From contig OY829383.1 of NCBI GenBank assembly GCA_963691835.1, positions 62,001 to 126,000 on the forward strand: a stretch of DNA of 64,000 bases, given 5' to 3'. Shown here one piece after another: positions 1 to 8,483 of this stretch. Numbering within the stretch: the stretch's first letter is position 1; every line of letters starts with the position of its first letter. The notes beneath the pieces are model-generated. The model searched no databases. It saw only the letters and a list, made by a program, of their open reading frames with translations, and was not told the origin of the DNA. The translations under genes and the position numbers were made by a program. The DNA is from G963691835 sp963691835. Lineage in GTDB: Bacteria; Pseudomonadota; Alphaproteobacteria; Thalassobaculales; Thalassobaculaceae.

Positions 1-280
1 GGTCGGTCGAACAATGGGGTGGAGAACTCCTATCAGCCCGATCTGCGACGAGACTGATGTTGGATCAGGTTCAAGTGTCCAGGCTTAACGCAGAGACTTC
101 TCTTCAGCCATGCCGCCGTCCACAAAGCCTTCAACCTCAAACGCCATCTAGTCTCACGACTTCACATGAAGATCCACCGCGCGGCGGCCATCGCTCAATG
201 ACAGATCGTCGCTGGCGTCGCGTGTCCAGTGATCTGTCTCATAGCGCGTCGCGCCCAATGGCCGAAGATGTGACAACCCC
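1..280 (+). pseudogene. IS6-family transposase, 3' remnant cut by window edge
   Basis: The first frame reads RSNNGVENSYQP, the typical C-terminal block of the IS6/IS26-type DDE transposase (usually RSNNRAENSHQP), then meets a TGA. The same frame continues with recognisable C-terminal sequence (AFNLKRHLVSR), so the copy is dead. The end near position 280, GATGTGACAAC, matches the right inverted repeat of the other IS6 copy at 9703-10505. The two copies are clearly diverged, so they are separate old insertions. The rest of this element lies left of the window. Confidence 0.7.
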
Positions 281-629
281 CACCGGCATTCTGGTGCTTA
301 GCACGACGCTGATACCTGCATTTCTGGCTGCCCATTGGCAAATTCGACGTCCGCCGATGGACACCTCGCGATTTTAGCTAAGTGAGCGCTGGCCAGATGC
401 CCGCCTTCTGGCAGGCGCAGAGCAAGCACCCGTTAACCTATTGTGTTTACTAAGACTATTCGTGGAGCCGCGCTAACAAACACGGAGTCGCCGCTCGTGT
501 TTCTCCTTTAACCCGACTAGCCTGGAGGGTGTAAGGTGGAACAGTGAGGCTGCGGTGGCGGTACTGCGACCGGACGCCCCACCCGTCAACCGATCTTCTT
601 TCCCAGACGTAGTCTTTTAGCAAAGAGGC
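281..629. other. Non-coding stretch, nothing recognised
   Basis: No open frame on either strand resembles a known protein, and no clear terminator, repeat or RNA gene is visible. A minus-strand frame at 456-809 has no support beyond being open. Confidence 0.4.
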
Positions 630-1034
630 GTGCGCTACACAGGATTGGTGGTGCTTCGACGGTCGATCTATGCGTCCGTGTTCACATTCGTCGCCGCGAC
701 GTTCATCAGCGCCACGAACGCGCGGTCGCAGAAAGCGAAACTTGGGGAAATTCGGAAATTGTACTTCGCTTACAAGGAAACGACCGGCGCCAGCTATAAA
801 TCTTGCCAAGCATCAGTGTGCGGCTCTCGACAATCGGAAATGATTCCGAAACGCCACCGGTTCCTCGGCGCGGTTCAAGGCGCCGCATATTTACCGAAAG
901 GCATCGCGAGCGAAGATAGCAACGAGGCAAATTCTGAAATCGCTCTCGGGATATCCAACGCTGTAATACAGCGAGATTTGAAGAACGCGATGGATCGAGT
1001 GGTGCGGATCGTCCGCGGACCCGCAAACAACTAG
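630..1034 (+). CDS. Possible small secreted protein, unknown
   Basis: An open frame of about 134 codons beginning at a non-ATG start. The first 32 residues look like a signal peptide: basic residues, then a hydrophobic stretch (VFTFVAATFISATNA). The remainder is polar with two cysteines and belongs to no family I recognise. There is no convincing ribosome binding site, and long competing frames exist on the opposite strand, so this may be chance. It stands alone, 80 bases upstream of the UbiG-like gene. Confidence 0.25.
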   Translation: MRYTGLVVLRRSIYASVFTFVAATFISATNARSQKAKLGEIRKLYFAYKETTGASYKSCQASVCGSRQSEMIPKRHRFLGAVQGAAYLPKGIASEDSNEANSEIALGISNAVIQRDLKNAMDRVVRIVRGPANN

Positions 1035-1113
1035 CGAAACTGAAGACGTAACGGTCGCCCCCGAATCGCGTGTTCGACAGTGGGGCTGACACAGTGTTGA
1101 TGGAACGGGCACT

Positions 1114-1830
1114 ATGGCTGAAGCAATTCGGAACGACCTGAGGATCTACGACAAGGTAGCAGGCCAGTGGTGGTCCGACGAAATCCGTTGGGTCAGGACC
1201 CTAAAGAATCTCGTCCCTGGTCGCCTCAGCTGGTTCGACCAACAAGTGGAGTGGAACGGAAGATCGGTCCTAGATCTCGGATGTGCCGGCGGCTTTATGA
1301 GCGAAGCGTTGGCGGCCAAGGGTGCTATTGTGAAAGGTATCGATCCAGCTGCTGGCGCCATATCGGCAGCCAAGAAGCATGCTACTACTGGTGGTTTCGA
1401 GATTTCTTATCAAGTGGCCGTCGGCGAAGAACTTCCTTACGACGACGAGGCCTTTGATGTCGTCGTCTGTGTCGACGTTCTTGAGCACGTCTCCGACCTG
1501 CCGCGAGTATTGGGCGAAGTGTCTCGGGTGTTGGTCCCGGGCGGTATCTTTCTTTACGACACTATCAACCGAAATCCGCTATCGAGTTTTCTCGCCGTGA
1601 CAGTAGCCGAGGACATCCTCGGGCTCTTGCCGCAGGGTACCCACGATCCCCGCATGTTCATTAAGCCGGGCGAACTCAAAGACGAACTTTCCTCAGCGGG
1701 CTTAGTGCCGGGGAAAACAAAGGGTCTTGGCCCAATTGGAATAAACCGTAAGGGCGATTTCGTGTTCAGGCCCCTACCATTGCGATTAATCATCTACATG
1801 GGCATCGCCCGTAAGCCGGATACAAAATGA
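1114..1830 (+). CDS. ubiG: UbiG-like SAM-dependent O-methyltransferase
   Basis: A 238-residue class I methyltransferase of the UbiG family, which methylates hydroxyl groups of ubiquinone precursors in the cytoplasm. The SAM-binding motif I VLDLGCAGG lies at residues 53-61, the acidic loop GIDPA at 75-79, and the motif around VCVDVLEHV at about 117-125. Length fits UbiG. The YDKVAGQWW N-terminus is a slightly atypical form of the family's usual start, so a paralogue acting on another quinone-like substrate is possible. The stop overlaps the next gene by four bases (ATGA), implying translational coupling with the DUF4149 protein. A coq7 gene 11 kb away belongs to the same pathway but not the same operon. 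Confidence 0.8.
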   Translation: MAEAIRNDLRIYDKVAGQWWSDEIRWVRTLKNLVPGRLSWFDQQVEWNGRSVLDLGCAGGFMSEALAAKGAIVKGIDPAAGAISAAKKHATTGGFEISYQVAVGEELPYDDEAFDVVVCVDVLEHVSDLPRVLGEVSRVLVPGGIFLYDTINRNPLSSFLAVTVAEDILGLLPQGTHDPRMFIKPGELKDELSSAGLVPGKTKGLGPIGINRKGDFVFRPLPLRLIIYMGIARKPDTK

Positions 1831-2222
1831 TGCCAAGTGTTGCGATCCTCGTCACAGCGCTGCTGTTTGGCGGCATGGTTTTGTACGCGTTCGGCTTTGC
1901 AGCCTTCATATTCACTGCGCTTCCGCCGGGAATGGCGGGTCCCGTGATACGAAAGGCGTTTCCACACTTCTATTTATTCGTGCTTATTGCCGCCGTGGTG
2001 GCGTCTCTGCTCGCATTCACCGGCGATCCAGGCTCAAGTTTAATCCTGGGCGCCATAGCGATTACGACCGTTTTCGCGCGCCAGATACTGATGCCGGCCA
2101 TCAATGACGCGACCGACAACGGCGCGCATACGCGGTTCAAGATCCTGCATACGTTTTCTGTCGTCATCACCCTCGGGCATATCGGCGGCGCGGGTTTCGT
2201 GCTTCTTCGCCTCGCAACTTGA
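1827..2222 (+). CDS. DUF4149-like small integral membrane protein
   Basis: 131 residues with four predicted membrane helices (about 5-27, 47-65, 69-87, 107-128), and the central RQILMPAINDATD and terminal LGHIGGAG motifs of the DUF4149/TMEM205-like family. Function unknown; the protein should sit in the inner membrane. It starts within the ubiG stop codon, so the two are probably co-translated. A broken minus-strand relative lies at 16864-17145. Confidence 0.7.
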   Translation: MMPSVAILVTALLFGGMVLYAFGFAAFIFTALPPGMAGPVIRKAFPHFYLFVLIAAVVASLLAFTGDPGSSLILGAIAITTVFARQILMPAINDATDNGAHTRFKILHTFSVVITLGHIGGAGFVLLRLAT

Positions 2223-2310
2223 AAAGGCGGCAGGCTGGCGCGCCACTGTAAGCGTTAGAACGCGCCCACCAGCAGTCATCCAAACCAACTAATCAGCAAT
2301 GAGGACTCTC

Positions 2311-2619
2311 ATGAAACTACATCATGCTGCACTCTGCGTATCGGACATTGCCGAGGCCGTAATCTGGTATTCGGACACGCTTGGTGCAAAAGTCGCCTAC
2401 CAGGATGAGACCTGGGCTCTCCTCGATATTGAGAACACTTCACTTGCGCTGGTGATTCCCTCGCAACATCCGCCCCATCTCGCTTTTGAACACGCGAATG
2501 CCGAAAAGTTCGGTGAACTCACACCGCACCGTGACGGCACGGCGAGTGTCTATGTTTCGGATCCATTCGGAAACACGATCGAGTTCCTGAGACTGCCGGC
2601 CGAACGGAACGCGGCATGA
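2311..2619 (+). CDS. VOC-family (glyoxalase/bleomycin-resistance fold) protein
   Basis: 102 residues from the ATG at 2311, chosen because GAGGA lies a few bases before it; another ATG four codons upstream lacks such a site. The MKLHHAALCVSDI start, WYSDTLG and the terminal DPFGNTIEFL motif are hallmarks of a single vicinal-oxygen-chelate domain. Such proteins bind a metal and act in ring cleavage, isomerisation or drug binding; the substrate cannot be deduced here. The stop overlaps the next start (ATGA), so it is coupled to the NAD(P)-binding protein. Confidence 0.75.
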   Translation: MKLHHAALCVSDIAEAVIWYSDTLGAKVAYQDETWALLDIENTSLALVIPSQHPPHLAFEHANAEKFGELTPHRDGTASVYVSDPFGNTIEFLRLPAERNAA

Positions 2620-3257
2620 AAAAGGTCACAGTGATCGGCGGTGGGCGCGGCATCGGTCTCGAAACGGTCAAAGCGCTCCTGGAACGAGGTTTCGCAGTCA
2701 CGGCGTTTTCGCGGTCGGCTACTGCGATTCCGCTAGAGCACGAAAATCTCAAACTGCGTTCAGGCGATGCCTTGAATGCATCGGACATCAGTGACGCTGT
2801 CGCGGAAGCGGATGCTGTCGTTCAAGCGCTTGGCGTTCCGCTTGACCTGAAACTCATAACCGGACCAATCAACCTGTTTTCGAGAGCAACAGCCGTCATG
2901 CTGCCCGTTTTAGAAGCGCATGCGATCAAGCGATTGGTGGCAGTCACAGGATTCGGAGCCGGCGACAGTGCAAGCGCCATTCACCCGCTTCAGAGAATCC
3001 CCTTCCAGGTTGTGTTTGGGAAAGCCTATGACGACAAGACGGTCCAGGAAGAACTGATAAAATCATCTGATCTCGACTGGACGATCGTCCGTCCTGGTGT
3101 GCTTACAAATAAGAAGATCTGCAAAAACTACAGGGTGCGGATGACCCCATCTGAATGGCGAAACGGGATAATCTCGCGGTCAGCTGTCGCGGATTACATC
3201 GCCTCGTCCATCGAGGATCCTGTCAGTTTTCGCACCGAACCGGTGTTGACGAACTAA
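2616..3257 (+). CDS. NAD(P)-binding atypical SDR (NmrA/YwnB-like) oxidoreductase
   Basis: 213 residues with an N-terminal Rossmann fold: TVIGGGRGIGLETVKALLE at about 5-23, a variant of the GxxGxxG dinucleotide motif. AVTGFGAGD (about 109-117) and DWTIVRPG (about 155-162) are typical of single-domain atypical SDRs that act as NAD(P)H-dependent reductases or sensors. No classical YxxxK pair is evident. Coupled by ATGA to the VOC gene and followed 35 bases later by the flavoprotein, suggesting one transcription unit. Confidence 0.75.
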   Translation: MKKVTVIGGGRGIGLETVKALLERGFAVTAFSRSATAIPLEHENLKLRSGDALNASDISDAVAEADAVVQALGVPLDLKLITGPINLFSRATAVMLPVLEAHAIKRLVAVTGFGAGDSASAIHPLQRIPFQVVFGKAYDDKTVQEELIKSSDLDWTIVRPGVLTNKKICKNYRVRMTPSEWRNGIISRSAVADYIASSIEDPVSFRTEPVLTN

Positions 3258-3292
3258 GCCAATTCAGGCAGACGCTCATCTAAGGACTTCGA

Positions 3293-4534
3293 ATGTTAGA
3301 TTACAACGAAGACGTCCATGTCCGGTCACCGACACGTGCCGCAGGTCTTGACCGGCTAGAGGCTTTCCTTCCGAAGACTGGCGATGCCTACGCGAAGAAC
3401 CGGAATTTCGACCTTGGTCCCGGCCGTCATTCTCACGTTTCGCGTCTGTCGCCTTGGGTACGCCATCGTCTTGTGGCGGAAGAGGAGGTAGTCCGGGCGA
3501 CACTCTCCCGCTTTACGCCTTCGACGGCTGAGAAGTTTATCCAGGAAGTGTTCTGGCGAACCTACTGGAAAAGGTGGCTGGAACGCCGCCCCGGAATTTG
3601 GAGCGAATACTGTCGCGACTTGACCGCGCTTCGAATCGAACAGGAACGAGATGTCGGCCTTGCGGCACGAATTGCAGCAGCCGAATGCGGGTCGACTGGG
3701 ATCGAGTGTTTCGATGCCTGGGCGCACGAACTCTTAGAAACTGGATATCTACACAACCACGCGCGTATGTGGTTCGCAAGTATATGGATTTTCACTCTCA
3801 AACTGCCTTGGCAGATGGGAGCGGGTTTCTTCCTCCGTCATCTTTTGGACGGCGACCCAGCATCCAACACTCTCTCTTGGCGCTGGGTCGCTGGACTGCA
3901 GACTCGCGGTAAAACCTATCTCGCTCGTCCCGACAACATCGAGCGCTTCACTGAAGGTCGTTTCAGCCCGAAAGCAGATCAGTTGGCCTCGCAGGCAGAG
4001 GCGCTTCCGGGGCCGATACCACCTGCACCCTTGCCGGCCCCGGAACCAGCACCGATCACACCCGACGGAAATACGGGTCTGCTGATAACCGAAGAAGACC
4101 TCTCTCCGGAATGGTTGGTGAGTCTGTCGGGGGCCCGACATGCGGCAGTTCTCGGTCCACCATTACAGCTTACATCGGTCCCATTTTCTGAGAAAGTTCA
4201 GAGATTCAAGGAAGCAGCCCTGAACGATACCGAGAGGCGGCTTGCTGACAAGGTCGTTCAAACACATCGCTTATCAGATCAATCGAAATCCGATCTTGGG
4301 TTGGTTGAGTGGGCACAGTCTCGAGGCCTGAACCGTATCGTGACCGCCTACGTCCCGGTCGGCCCAACCCGCGATTGGATGGAAGAGAGAAGACTGGCAA
4401 TCGAGTCGTCCGGCATTAATACTGTCTTCGGTCTCCGGACCTGGGATCGTTTGGCATGGCCACACGCGACCAAAGGTTTCTTCCCCTTCAAGGAAAAAAT
4501 CGGAGATCTATTGCAACAGTTGGAATTGATTTGA
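3293..4534 (+). CDS. Photolyase/cryptochrome-like FAD-binding protein
   Basis: 413 residues. Residues about 40-225 match the C-terminal FAD-binding domain of DNA photolyases and cryptochromes: FIQEVFWRTYWKRWLE, then LLETGYLHNHARMW, then LDGDPASNTLSWRWVAGLQT. The usual N-terminal alpha/beta antenna domain is absent. Instead, after a Pro-rich linker (about 240-255), a C-terminal part of about 155 residues reads like a Rossmann-type segment and ends WPHATKGFFPFKEKI, recalling the close of a photolyase alpha/beta domain. A light- or redox-active flavoprotein is likely; true CPD repair activity is unproven. It ends the co-directional gene run. Confidence 0.75.
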   Translation: MLDYNEDVHVRSPTRAAGLDRLEAFLPKTGDAYAKNRNFDLGPGRHSHVSRLSPWVRHRLVAEEEVVRATLSRFTPSTAEKFIQEVFWRTYWKRWLERRPGIWSEYCRDLTALRIEQERDVGLAARIAAAECGSTGIECFDAWAHELLETGYLHNHARMWFASIWIFTLKLPWQMGAGFFLRHLLDGDPASNTLSWRWVAGLQTRGKTYLARPDNIERFTEGRFSPKADQLASQAEALPGPIPPAPLPAPEPAPITPDGNTGLLITEEDLSPEWLVSLSGARHAAVLGPPLQLTSVPFSEKVQRFKEAALNDTERRLADKVVQTHRLSDQSKSDLGLVEWAQSRGLNRIVTAYVPVGPTRDWMEERRLAIESSGINTVFGLRTWDRLAWPHATKGFFPFKEKIGDLLQQLELI

Positions 4535-5389
4535 CGCCCGTTGCGACGCAGCAAGCTCTTCGAGTCAAATTCTGAGTAGCGTGCGGAACGGAACGTACTC
4601 TTGGTCATCGAGATTGAGCGCCACAGTCTTGTCCGCCAACCACGGGCGTGACGACTTCAGGAGGAGCGGGATAAATCGAACGGTTCTGCGGCGCTGCGTG
4701 TGCACTCGGCTCTGACCGCACACAGTTTCTTGTACCTCCTCCTATACATTCGAGCCCGCCTTCCTCAAAGGTTGGGAGGTCAATGATGACGCGACTGAGT
4801 ACGTCTTGAATGTTCGAAAAGGCGTAATCTAGACCAACGACGACGAGTTCAATGCCGACGGTGTCACCCACAACATCACTCGTTGGTGCGACAAAGACAT
4901 CGAGTGAAATCCATGACTGGCCGCATGGCCACGTTGATCGTTCAGCGTGATTTCGATAAGAGCGGCAGCGACTTCTCGAGTAACCTGTTTGGCACCGGGG
5001 CCTTCGAGTTCGAAAGCGTGGAGGTAGGTGTTTCGGATCGCGTATGGCTTCGCACGAATGGCAATTGGCGGGGTGGAGAGGCCTATTTCGACGCTATTGA
5101 GTAGACCGACTTCGAACACGAGCTAATCTCAATCGATGATGATTGGCGCAAGAACACAACCGATGTCATCGGCGCTCAGATCTGTGATGCTGGCATCAAG
5201 ATCAAGAGGACGGTTACTCCCTCATCTTTGTTCTGGAAGAACTGGATGAGATATACCTTCTAAACTACGGATTGGAGCAGGTGCTTGCTTGGCGTGCAGG
5301 TGCTTGCGCTCGTCTATCGCTCAGGCGAAGCCTGGAACGCGGCCGGCCGGTCTGACGAGAGCTTCGACCAAAATCTCGATGAGGCCTTA

Positions 5390-6322
5390 GAGTCCGTCCA
5401 TAAAGTTCATGTTTGTTTCAAGCGGCGTACCATGATCTTGATCATGGCGAGGTAGATGAAGGCGGTGGCGGTTCGCGCCCGCGCCTCGAAGTCTCGGGCG
5501 AGCCTTCGGTTGCGCGAGATCCAGGCCAGCGTGCGTTCGACGATCCAGCGCTTGGCCTGCACCATGAAGCCCTTGGCGCCGTCGCTCCGCTTGATGATTT
5601 CCAGCCGCCAGGGCCCGGTCTTGGCCACCGCCTTGGCGGCTTTCGGCCCCTGGTAGCCGGCATCGGCGAAGACCACCTCGATGAATGGAAACCGTCGCCG
5701 CACCCGCTTGCTCAAAACCAAGGCCGCGCCGTCGCGGTCCTGAATGTCGGCTGGATGCACCACCGCCGTGAGCAGCAGTCCGCCATGGTCAGTGAGGATG
5801 TGGCGCTTCACGCCGCGCGTCTTCTTGCCCGCGTCATAGCCGATCGGGTCAAGCGACGCCCCCCTTTTTGCGCCGATTTGGCGCTTTGGCTGTCGATAAT
5901 CGCGGCGCTCGGTTGCCCCTCTCGGCCTTCCGCCTCGCGCAACGCCACATAGAGCGTATCGTGCATCCGCTCGAGCGTGCCGTCCCAGGCCCACAGATCG
6001 AAATACCCATGCACCGTGCTCTTCGGCGGAAAGTCCTTCGGCAAATGGCGCCACGGGCAGCCGGTCTCCAGAACATAGAGCAAGCCATTGATCACCGCGC
6101 GAACGTCAACCGACCGCTTGCGGCCGCCATGCCGGGCCGGCGGGATCAACGGCGCCAGAACCGACCACTCTTCGTCCGTCAGATCACTCGGGTACCGAAG
6201 GCCCCGGCGCTCATAACGGGCACGGTTTTCTTTCGTCCACATCTGGTAGCTCCCTCATCAATCGCTACAAGATAGTGAATCACAAACGATTCCAACGATT
6301 CAATGACTTTGTGGACGGGCTC
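5390..6322 (-). mobile_element. IS5-family (IS427-type) insertion sequence, copy 1, 933 bp
   Basis: Terminal inverted repeats GAGTCCGTCCATAAAGT (left) and GAGCCCGTCCACAAAGT (right, read inward) enclose a two-frame transposase. The flanks carry a TTA target duplication at 5387-5389 and 6323-6325. Short TNA targets are typical of the IS427 subgroup. This copy interrupts the solute-binding protein remnant. Its reading frames have the same coordinates, offset by 3094 bases, and give the same proteins as copy 2. Confidence 0.93.
5407..6242 (-). CDS. IS5-family transposase, two frames joined by -1 frameshift
   Basis: Frame A (6242 to about 5859) gives the N-terminal half: YPSDLTDEEWSVLAPLIP, then LETGCPWRHLP, ending IIDSQSAKSAQKGG. 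Frame B (open 6054-5407) supplies KKTRGVKRHILTD, VVFADAGYQG and the C-terminal WIVERTLAWISRNRRL block with the catalytic Glu. The two meet at an A5G6 run (5869-5859 on the minus strand), where a -1 shift gives one DDE protein of about 278 residues. This layout is usual in the IS427 group. Protein acts at the inverted repeats. Confidence 0.88.
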
Positions 6323-6514
6323 TTAGCGATCGCCGATGCCTATAAATGGCGGGCTGTGATGGAGGATCTGGAGAAGATGCTGCAAAACCCCGGAATCATC
6401 ATCCAGATGTACTGGCGGTCGCTCTATAAGCACATGGCCGCGTCTGTTCAGAACGGCACGATACATCCGACCTTTGAAATGTACTTCAACGAGGTTTGGT
6501 TTGACGAGATCTAG

Positions 6515-6907
6515 CATTCGGGCCCAATTAGCCTGTAGCGATCTGGCTTTATGGGGCGAGCGGTCGAACATCGCCCTGCATTAGCGAAGAATCATGCGCG
6601 TTTCTGCACTTGGTCGGCCGTCGGGCGCTTAAGTATAGTCAGTGACAGCTACGCAAAGGTTCATCTCGAACGAGCATCCCAGAGTGTTTCGAGAAGCATG
6701 ACAGCTACTACCATGCTCTCGCTCCTGGTTTCCCGCCCAAGGCAAAGAGCGCCTGAATGCTTGTGACTGCGGTCGCTTAAGGAATCCGCTGGTCAACATA
6801 TCGTTTTGTTGCTCAGACCGCAGACTAAAGTCAAACGATGGGCGTACTTGGGCACGATGCCCTCATGTGAGGTCCACGCTAGGCGGTTACAAAAGGGAAC
6901 TCAGCTT
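6515..6907. other. Intergenic stretch, nothing recognised
   Basis: Lies between the end of the solute-binding protein remnant and the hydrolase. Short open frames here match nothing and lack ribosome binding sites. It may hold the hydrolase promoter, but no clear -35/-10 pair was found. Confidence 0.35.
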
Positions 6908-8425
6908 ATGCTGCGTATCGCGCGTTTTGCCGTCCTCATGCTGTCACTCATCGGGATCGTACTGTCGATCCACAAGCTCGAGGGTGAGACGGATGGTCTC
7001 GCGGTCGAGCAAACAAGCGTCGGCACGACACCCGTCACGGTGCGATGGACAGCCGGATCGGTGCCGGGCCCGGCGGTCGTGATCGCTCACGGCTTCGCGG
7101 GTTCCCGACAATTGATGGATCCTTTCTCGGTCACCTTGGCGGCAAACGGGCTGACCGCGTTTAGCTACGATCTGCGCGGACACGGGCGCAACGCGGCGGC
7201 GCTGCGTGGGGACGTAACCGAAACCGACGGCGCGACGCGGGTGCTTCTCGAAGAGCTCAATGCCGTCATTAGTTTCGCCAAATCGCATCCGGCTGCAAAC
7301 GGGCGGGTTGCGGTCCTCGGGCATTCCATGGCGGCGGACATTATTGTCCGTGCTGCCCGCGCTGACCCGCAAATCGAGGCTACCGTGGCCGTCTCCATGT
7401 TCTCGCCCGAGGTGTCTGCACTAGAGCCCAAGAACCTTCTTATCATTTCGGGCGAATGGGAGGGTACGCTCCGCTCGGAAGCCGAACGGGTTACGACACT
7501 CTTTGCAGGAACGGCAGCGGCTGAGGGCGAGACTTATACGATTCTCGATAAACTGAACCGCCGCCGGGCCGTAATCGCTCCTAATGCCGAGCACGTTTCC
7601 GTGCTGTACAGCCAGACTAGCCTGCGCGAAGCGACACTCTGGCTCGCCGAGACTTTCGGATCGCCCACCGATTTGGACGTCATGCGGACCGACCGCCGGG
7701 CACCTTGGATCCTGGTGCTAGTTGTAAGTCTTGTCGCACTTGGCTGGCCTTTAACTGGCTCGCTGCCGCGTACCTACAATCGGTTACCCAGCAAGAGCCT
7801 ATCGCTTCGAACAGCGGCTCTTATTCTTCTCATCCCAACAGTTGCAACGCCGTTACTGCTCTGGCCCGTTCCCAAAGGCTCGTTCCCCGTTCTCGTAGCC
7901 GATTATCTTGCGTTGCATTTCGCACTCTTCGGGATCGTCGCTCTCTCTGTTCTCTACTGGCGAGGTGCACTCAGTGTCACCAGGCCTACGCGGTCGACCC
8001 TAACCGCAACGCTTTTTGCAGCATTGTTCTGCTGCTCGGCGCTGGCCTTTCCGCTCGACCGCTATGTGACCTCCTTCATGCCGACAGGACTCCGCTGGTT
8101 CGTTCTTTTGCCGATGACGGCGGGCACCATCGCCTACACACTTGCTATAGAAAGCTACCTGCGTCGCCCGGGAATGCCTTGGTGGAGCGGGATACTCACC
8201 GGCCTGGCCTTCCTGGTTTCGCTCGCACTGGCGATCGCGCTGGATCTACGGGGTCTTTTTTTCCTCATCATCGTCTTTCCGGTGATGGTCGTATTCATGA
8301 CGATTTATGGGGTTTGGAACAGCTGGATCGCTCAGCGTACCGGCAGTGCCCTACCGGGCGCTATCTCGGCGGGTCTGGCCTTTGGCTGGGCGCTCGCGGC
8401 AACGTTTCCGATGGTCATGGATTGA
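6908..8425 (+). CDS. Alpha/beta hydrolase with C-terminal membrane domain
   Basis: 505 residues from the ATG at 6908, chosen because it opens directly into a hydrophobic N-terminal helix (residues 4-20); the frame is open further upstream but that part is unlike protein. Residues about 50-245 form an alpha/beta hydrolase: VVIAHGFAGS oxyanion loop, FSYDLRGHGRN, nucleophile elbow VLGHSMAADI (Ser near 140) and catalytic His in AEHVSVLY. The elbow is GHSMA, not the common GHSMG. From about residue 255 there are roughly seven hydrophobic helices. It is probably a membrane-anchored esterase, lipase or acyltransferase with the hydrolase outside the cytoplasm. The second IS5 copy begins 58 bases after its stop. 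Confidence 0.75.
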   Translation: MLRIARFAVLMLSLIGIVLSIHKLEGETDGLAVEQTSVGTTPVTVRWTAGSVPGPAVVIAHGFAGSRQLMDPFSVTLAANGLTAFSYDLRGHGRNAAALRGDVTETDGATRVLLEELNAVISFAKSHPAANGRVAVLGHSMAADIIVRAARADPQIEATVAVSMFSPEVSALEPKNLLIISGEWEGTLRSEAERVTTLFAGTAAAEGETYTILDKLNRRRAVIAPNAEHVSVLYSQTSLREATLWLAETFGSPTDLDVMRTDRRAPWILVLVVSLVALGWPLTGSLPRTYNRLPSKSLSLRTAALILLIPTVATPLLLWPVPKGSFPVLVADYLALHFALFGIVALSVLYWRGALSVTRPTRSTLTATLFAALFCCSALAFPLDRYVTSFMPTGLRWFVLLPMTAGTIAYTLAIESYLRRPGMPWWSGILTGLAFLVSLALAIALDLRGLFFLIIVFPVMVVFMTIYGVWNSWIAQRTGSALPGAISAGLAFGWALAATFPMVMD

Positions 8426-8483
8426 AGAGTTTCCGGCACTGACAATATGGTGATCGAACGGTTGAGCCATCGCAATGTTCTAA

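Larger units (their letters stand above)
4730..6514 (+). pseudogene. Family-5 (dipeptide-type) ABC solute-binding protein, decayed and split by IS5
   Basis: Fragments appear in the order of a periplasmic family-5 solute-binding protein: FEPAFLKGWEVNDDATEY near 4748-4805, then FNADGVTHNITRWCDKDIE after a stop, MTGRMATLIV and GTGAFEFESVEVG near 4913-5030, AGIKIKRTV near 5190, YRSGEAWNAAG near 5315. An IS5 element then interrupts the frame. Joining 5389 to the base after 6325 restores an unbroken reading through DEALAIADAYKWRAVMEDLE to the natural C-terminus VWFDEI at 6514. Internal stops, frameshifts and a deletion show the gene was inactive. No transporter partners lie nearby. Confidence 0.75.

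Noticed and set aside
456..1092. Long minus-strand frames opposite the first small + strand frame
   Set aside because: Open but Arg/Ser-rich and featureless, typical of antisense shadow translation in GC-rich DNA.
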